Positions 15,401 through 18,091 of a stretch of 18,091 bases of DNA are shown in pieces. This DNA is from an uncultured Bacteroidales bacterium (GTDB taxonomy: Bacteria; Bacteroidota; Bacteroidia; Bacteroidales; WCHB1-69): assembly GCA_946407715.1 (NCBI GenBank), contig CAMJPH010000047.1, positions 1-18,091 on the forward strand, in the 5' to 3' direction. The notes under the pieces are model-generated. The model was not told the DNA's origin. It saw only the letters and a list, made by a program, of their open reading frames with translations, and did not search any database. Position numbers and translations under genes: made by a program. Position 1 is the first letter of the stretch. Every line of letters starts with the position of its first letter.

Positions 15401-16195
15401 TTGCGTCTCCTTGCCGTACATCTCGTCGCGCACGGCGAGGTATTCCCGCAACGCATTCTCTATCTGCTCTTTATAAACATTCTCGCCTTGAACATCAATA
15501 TCCGTGATAGCCGTCTCGAAGGTCGTGTGGCGGCAGTGGTCGCTCCAGTAGGTATCCAACAGCTTGATTTCCGTGTCGGATGGGTCGCGTTTCTCGTCGT
15601 TGGCGAAATATTGCTGGATGAACTTCAAATCTTCTAACGACATGGCCAACCCCATCTTGCCATGGAAATCGCGCAGTTGCTCTTCCGTCCAGGTTCTAAA
15701 ACTGTCGTAAATAGGGACGTCTTGAACTTCAGGATTTTCGGTTAGCTCCAAACGGGACATGTCCTTTTCGCGGGCTTCCACCTCGTTGATGCAGAATTTC
15801 TTCACCTTCTGCCATTGATCGTCGGTCAACTCACCCTCAATCACGTAAAGATTGGCACTCTTGATGACCGCTTCCGTCTTGGGATTCAAGAGTTTGAGGC
15901 ACTGCATGGCGCTGTCGGCGCGCTGGTCGAATTGTCCGGGTAGAAACTCCACGGCGAAATACTTCTTGCCGTCCAACGGAAATTCGTGATAAATGTCATC
16001 TGTCACCGGTTCGGAGAAAACCACGTTTTCGGCTTTCTTGAGCAGCTCCTCGTCTATATTGAAAATGTCATAAACCTTCAAATGACGAAGGTTTGTAATA
16101 TTAAGGTTAAAATTCTGATTCAAAGTGGCTTTCAAACTGTCGGCCTCGACTTGAAAACCCTGTTTTTTTTCTATGAAAATACGGGCGTCACGCAT
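12479..16195 (-). CDS. purL: Phosphoribosylformylglycinamidine synthase, single-chain
   Basis: A 1,238-residue cytoplasmic enzyme of de novo purine synthesis that converts FGAR, glutamine and ATP to FGAM. It is the large, single-chain type: an N-terminal PurS-like domain (start MRDARIFIEKKQGFQVEADS), two AIRS-type synthetase halves (YKNETHNHPTEIEPFGGAATC and GGRTGRDGIGGATGSSKEHT in the first, GGKDSMSGT in the second) and a class I glutaminase at the C-terminus. The glutaminase triad is Cys1078 in GICNGFQ, with His1208 and Glu1210 in GHSER. Length is normal and no interruption is visible. A -7 box lies 26 bp upstream of the ATG. No other pur gene is near, so it appears to be transcribed alone. 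Confidence 0.97.
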   Translation of the reverse strand: MRDARIFIEKKQGFQVEADSLKATLNQNFNLNITNLRHLKVYDIFNIDEELLKKAENVVFSEPVTDDIYHEFPLDGKKYFAVEFLPGQFDQRADSAMQCLKLLNPKTEAVIKSANLYVIEGELTDDQWQKVKKFCINEVEAREKDMSRLELTENPEVQDVPIYDSFRTWTEEQLRDFHGKMGLAMSLEDLKFIQQYFANDEKRDPSDTEIKLLDTYWSDHCRHTTFETAITDIDVQGENVYKEQIENALREYLAVRDEMYGKETQRPVTLMDLASINGKYEYKRGNLPDKEISEENNACSIRVKVDVDGKEEDWLLMYKNETHNHPTEIEPFGGAATCVGGAIRDPLSGRSYVYQALRVTGAGDINAPISATLPGKLPQSVISKTAAAGYSSYGNQIGLATTCVREIYHPDYQAKRLEIGAVVGAVPENQVSRERPLPGDIIIMFGGRTGRDGIGGATGSSKEHTEKSLDTCAAEVQKGNAPEERKIQHLFRRPEVTKLIKKSNDFGAGGVSVAIGELADGLVIDLDTVRTKYKGLNGTEVAISESQERMSVVVAPEDVEIFFQYCREENLEANIIAKVTDDNRLTMTWRGKTIVDLSRDFINTNGVRQKVTAKIAPVDNEVLKPADIQGKTMQEKWHSCLTNPNVASQKGLIEMFDATIGASTVLMPFGGKDQLTEAQVSAQKLPVLHGHTNLASIMAFGYNPFIAIRSPYHAGVMAVLEAMSKIVAAGGDYHKIRFTFQEYFEKLGKEPTRWGKPLSALLGAFWMQKEFGLASLGGKDSMSGTFKDMHVPPTIVSFAITTENSDHIISPEFKQKGNYIYLIENKLENDIPNIQHTSEIFDFIRKNILDQKIVSAFTLQFGGIAEALAKMSFGNDLGFDILTDKDLFAYGYGSFIVETTEKLDAPFAIELGKVADDFIVNGEKLDKAALLKAWRGFYGKLYPQTAPNETASVGAEFTRNAQNNNFEPAAKVSKPKVILPVFPGTNCDYDTAKAFEDADAETRILVFKNLDETAIEQSIDELAAAIRESQILALSGGFSLGDEPDGSGKFIANVLNSPKVKAAVEDLLVRKCLVLGICNGFQALVKSGLLPFGKLGDVTPDSPTLYRNNINRHISRIVRTRVGSTNSPWLSSFQEGDVHQIAVSHGEGKFVVSEKLAKQLFENGQVAFQYCDENGQVSMDPEDNPNGSFYAIEGIVSDNGLILGKMGHSERKGRNLYKNISGNKEQDIFANAVAYFGR

Positions 16196-16220
16196 AATCT
16201 GTAATTTCTAAAATATGGCG

Positions 16221-16228
16221 CAAAGATA
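16221..16228 (-). promoter_or_regulatory. -7 box of the purL promoter
   Basis: On the minus strand TATCTTTG matches TAnnTTTG exactly, which places the transcription start near 16214 and gives a leader of about 20 bases. No clear -33 TTG is seen at the right spacing; that position is occupied by a GGTTATT repeat. Confidence 0.6.
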
Positions 16229-16239
16229 CATTTTTTTAA

Positions 16240-16253
16240 GGTTATTGGTTGTT
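16240..16253 (+). repeat. Two-unit GGTTATG-family heptamer repeat between purL and the ATPase gene
   Basis: GGTTATT followed by GGTTGTT and then GAA, matching the end of the array at 12300-12316 (GGTTATG, GGTTATT, GAAGC) with one unit change. It occupies most of the purL upstream region beyond the -7 box and ends seven bases from the ATPase stop. Confidence 0.55.
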
Positions 16254-16260
16254 GAAATTC

Positions 16261-17379
16261 CTAATCCTGTTGCAGCCAAAGTCCCATAATTGGATCTGAC
16301 AAAAATATCTCTTTACTCTCAATAACAATGAGATCTTTGTCCAGCAGAGATTTTTTGATGATATTGACATTGGCGGATGACCCTAAATGGTAGTTTTGTA
16401 TGATTTGGGCTGAAGACAGCCCAGTATGATTTCCATCGGCCACGGCGCGAAGGAAATTCATCTGATAGGCAGTCAATTCATCTGTTTTGGCTTCAAAAAC
16501 ATCATTGCATTGGTCCACTAACTCTTGAAGAGCATCCAAAAGTATGTTTTCTGATACTTTTCGTGCTGTTCGCTGATATACATACCAAGAAAGCTGCTGC
16601 ACGTATGAAGAGTTGCCGTCAACCTTTTCCACAATCCATAACGCCTGTTTTTTTGAAATAATTTTTTTCTCTTGTTTGAATTTGTCTGTGATATATTTTA
16701 TCCAATAATTGGTTGGGATACGTTGCAAATAAAGAATATCTCCGAATTTGTAAAAAGGTTTGGTGTTGTCGTCAAAAAAGGTCTCCATCATGTGTTTCTT
16801 GCTGCCGAACAAGCAGTAAGAAGTCCGTTCATGGTGCTGCCATACTGATCGAAGTTCGGTCTGAAACTGTAGAGAATCAGAATAATTCCCGATTTGCTGA
16901 AATTCATCCACACATATCATGATTCGAATACCTTTGCGCTGTGCGATTCTCTCAGGCAGTTGAAGCAAGTCATCCAGGGAACGTTCCTGTGGCGAAAGTT
17001 GCAACTTTATGGTCTTCTCACTCATTGGATCCGCGGATGCGTTCAAGCCAATGCTGAAACGGCTGAGGAAATTTTTGGCATTCTCCATCCATTCCTCCAT
17101 CTTATTGGCTGTTTGAGACAGTACTGCGGATGCAAGCTTTTCACAAAAGTCTTCCCTGCTGCGGCATCGCTGCACATCTACATACACCACCTTCAACGAC
17201 TCATCCTCTGTTAGTCCCTTTACTTTTTTCACCAAAGAGGTCTTTCCCCATCGGCGTGGCGAAACAATGAAGGTATTCACCCCATATTGAAAATTAGAAA
17301 TCAATTTGTTTGTTTCTTTCTCCCTGTCAGTAAAAGTGTTACCGCTAACAGTTTTTCCGAATACGAACAATTTTTCCAT
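16261..17379 (-). CDS. Archaeal-type (STAND-like) AAA ATPase with C-terminal winged helix
   Basis: A 372-residue cytoplasmic ATPase of the ATPase_2 (PF01637) type. The P-loop is the family's variant SPRRWGKTSLV (K46, T47), Walker B is IMICVDEF (D158, E159), and a sensor-like strand SYCLFGSKKHMM follows at about 187-198. From about 300 a winged-helix domain is likely (MNFLRAVADGNHTGLSSAQII, then SANVNIIKKSLLDKDLI and the wing ending in SDPIMGLWL). Family members are scattered through archaea and Bacteroidota, often singly, and their roles are largely unknown; some related P-loop proteins serve in defence or signalling. The codons look more A/T-rich than those of purL beside it, which fits acquisition. 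A perfect 18-bp inverted repeat lies 12 bp before its start, suggesting self-regulation or RNA-level control. Confidence 0.85.
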   Translation of the reverse strand: MEKLFVFGKTVSGNTFTDREKETNKLISNFQYGVNTFIVSPRRWGKTSLVKKVKGLTEDESLKVVYVDVQRCRSREDFCEKLASAVLSQTANKMEEWMENAKNFLSRFSIGLNASADPMSEKTIKLQLSPQERSLDDLLQLPERIAQRKGIRIMICVDEFQQIGNYSDSLQFQTELRSVWQHHERTSYCLFGSKKHMMETFFDDNTKPFYKFGDILYLQRIPTNYWIKYITDKFKQEKKIISKKQALWIVEKVDGNSSYVQQLSWYVYQRTARKVSENILLDALQELVDQCNDVFEAKTDELTAYQMNFLRAVADGNHTGLSSAQIIQNYHLGSSANVNIIKKSLLDKDLIVIESKEIFLSDPIMGLWLQQD

Positions 17380-17390
17380 ACTATAGAACT

Positions 17391-17432
17391 AATAAGTTTA
17401 TAACTAATAAACGAATTAGTTATAAACTTATT
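17391..17432. promoter_or_regulatory. Perfect 18-bp inverted repeat upstream of the ATPase gene
   Basis: Left arm AATAAGTTTATAACTAAT (17391-17408) and its exact complement ATTAGTTATAAACTTATT (17415-17432) are separated by AAACGA. The start codon of the ATPase gene is at 17379. An operator for a dimeric DNA-binding protein, or an mRNA hairpin covering the ribosome-binding region, are both possible. The nearest promoter-like box is a one-mismatch TATATATG on the minus strand just beyond the outer arm. No T-run follows, so a terminator is unlikely. Confidence 0.8.
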
Positions 17433-17512
17433 GCATATATATCGAAAATATTTATAATCATCTGATAACCATGACAAAACTGTTTTTTTTTCAGGGTGAG
17501 AGCTTCTGACTA

Positions 17513-17542
17513 TGTGGAGACGCTATATATAGTACCTCTACT
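17513..17542. repeat. Decayed 30-bp palindrome, probable TGTAGAGACG family copy 3
   Basis: TGTGGAGACG (one change from the family arm) is followed by a perfect palindromic centre CTATATATAG and then TACCTCTACT, which keeps seven of the ten bases of the other arm CGTCTCTACA. Total length of 30 matches the two clear copies. Likely a mutated copy, though the right arm is weak. Confidence 0.5.
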
Positions 17543-17569
17543 GTTCACAATTCACTACTCACTGCTCAC
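17542..17569 (-). repeat. Four-unit heptamer array, GTGANNA family
   Basis: Read on the minus strand: GTGAGCA, GTGAGTA, GTGAATT, GTGAACA. The GTGA start is kept in all four units and one is identical to the main unit at 12329-12391. The array abuts the decayed palindrome and ends ten bases before the promoter box of the next gene. Confidence 0.75.
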
Positions 17570-17578
17570 TAAAAAAAC

Positions 17579-17586
17579 TATCTTTG
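17579..17586 (+). promoter_or_regulatory. -7 box of the prolyl-oligopeptidase-type gene
   Basis: TATCTTTG matches TAnnTTTG exactly, 30 bp before the ATG at 17617, giving a leader of about 24 bases. The expected -33 position lies inside the heptamer array, with no clear TTG. Confidence 0.6.
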
Positions 17587-17616
17587 CCAAACGAAAATAA
17601 TCCAAAATAAATATCA

Positions 17617-18091
17617 ATGAAAAAACTAACTATCAGTATTTTAGCATTAAGCACCATCATTATGCTTGCAGCTTGTCATAAGAAAAACAACCAGATTCCG
17701 AAGGTGGAATATCCCGAAACCAAGAAATGCGACACCGTGGATCATTATTTTGGTGTGGCCGTTCCTGACCCCTACCGCTGGCTTGAGGACGACTATTCCG
17801 AGGAGACCGCCAACTGGGTGAAGGCGCAGAACGAGGTGACGAACAAGTTCTTGTCGCAGATTCCCTACCGCGAAAAGATGAAACAGCATCTGTTGGATAT
17901 CATGAACTACCCGAAGGAGGGTGCGCCGTGGAAAAAAGGCGACCGCTACTTCTTCTACCGCAACGACGGTCTGCAGAACCAGAGCGTGCTCTACTACAAG
18001 AACTCCCTTGATGGTGAAGCAGTTGAGTTGCTCGACCCCAACAAACTCTCCAATGACGGCACCGTGGCGCTCTCCACGCTCGACATCTCCG
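17617..18091 (+). CDS. Prolyl oligopeptidase family (S9A) lipoprotein, N-terminal part
   Basis: The first 158 codons of a gene that runs off the right edge with no stop. The N-terminus is a lipoprotein signal: MKK, a hydrophobic stretch and the lipobox MLAAC with Cys at residue 20, so the protein should be lipid-anchored. The mature part starts with the S9A pattern DHYFGVAVPDPYRWLEDD (about 42-59), then KAQNEVTNKFL, YREKMKQHL and GDRYFFYRNDGLQNQSVLYY, which is the entry to the seven-bladed propeller of prolyl endopeptidases. Such enzymes cut short proline-containing peptides; the catalytic alpha/beta-hydrolase domain with Ser-Asp-His lies outside the window. A promoter box is 30 bp upstream. 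Confidence 0.9.
   Translation, partial: MKKLTISILALSTIIMLAACHKKNNQIPKVEYPETKKCDTVDHYFGVAVPDPYRWLEDDYSEETANWVKAQNEVTNKFLSQIPYREKMKQHLLDIMNYPKEGAPWKKGDRYFFYRNDGLQNQSVLYYKNSLDGEAVELLDPNKLSNDGTVALSTLDIS

Noticed and set aside
13751..15637. Long open frame (628 codons) on the plus strand within purL
   Set aside because: It is wholly antisense to a complete, well-conserved PurL. Its translation is His/Val/Asp-rich without domains, as expected for the mirror of a G/C-rich gene.

Overview
The window reads as chromosomal DNA of an anaerobic member of the Bacteroidota, probably Bacteroidales. Three things point there: start-proximal TAnnTTTG boxes (the Bacteroidota -7 promoter element) at several genes, weak or absent Shine-Dalgarno sequences, and the gene content (a lipoprotein TamL-type Omp85, single-chain PurL of about 1,240 residues, Rnf, ferredoxin-linked indolepyruvate oxidoreductase, a BFN-UVR protein). 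No phage, plasmid, transposase, CRISPR or RNA gene is visible.

Layout. Positions 1-278 hold the 3' end of an EamA/DMT transporter gene (+). Positions 279-521 hold a coding-looking stretch with no identifiable product. A minus-strand block follows, listed 3' to 5': an SDR oxidoreductase (522-1277), tamL (1424-3820), mreD (3810-4334), mreC (4327-5175), iorB (5191-5769) and iorA (5910-7517). tamL, mreD and mreC overlap, and iorB is 15 bp from mreC, so iorAB-mreCD-tamL can be one transcript from a well-formed promoter at 7576-7605. From the divergent 348-bp region 7518-7865 a plus-strand block runs right: rnfA (7866-8456), a membrane-anchored lysozyme-like protein (8495-9715) and a U32 peptidase/RlhA-like protein (9708-11564), closed by a terminator at 11587-11616. 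Then on the minus strand come a BFN-UVR nuclease-family gene (11641-12276), purL (12479-16195) and an archaeal-type ATPase gene (16261-17379). A prolyl-oligopeptidase-type lipoprotein gene (17617 onward, +) runs off the right edge.

How the genes relate. IorAB oxidises aryl pyruvates and reduces ferredoxin; Rnf oxidises ferredoxin and pumps ions, so iorA and the divergent rnfA are metabolically linked. MreC/MreD (wall elongation), TamL (outer-membrane assembly) and the lysozyme-like protein concern the envelope. purL is housekeeping.

The least ordinary part is the intergenic DNA. Nearly every spacer longer than 100 bp carries short-period repeats: heptamer arrays of at least three sequence families (GGTTATG, GTGANNA, GACGTGA), an octamer array (CATCGCTT) and a degenerate hexamer array. 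In addition a 30-bp palindrome with TGTAGAGACG arms occurs twice clearly and once in decayed form, one copy lying inside the coding start of the lysozyme-like gene. A perfect 18-bp inverted repeat lies just upstream of the ATPase gene. I see no clear new defence or biosynthetic system; the repeat families and the ATPase/inverted-repeat locus are the best candidates for something undescribed.
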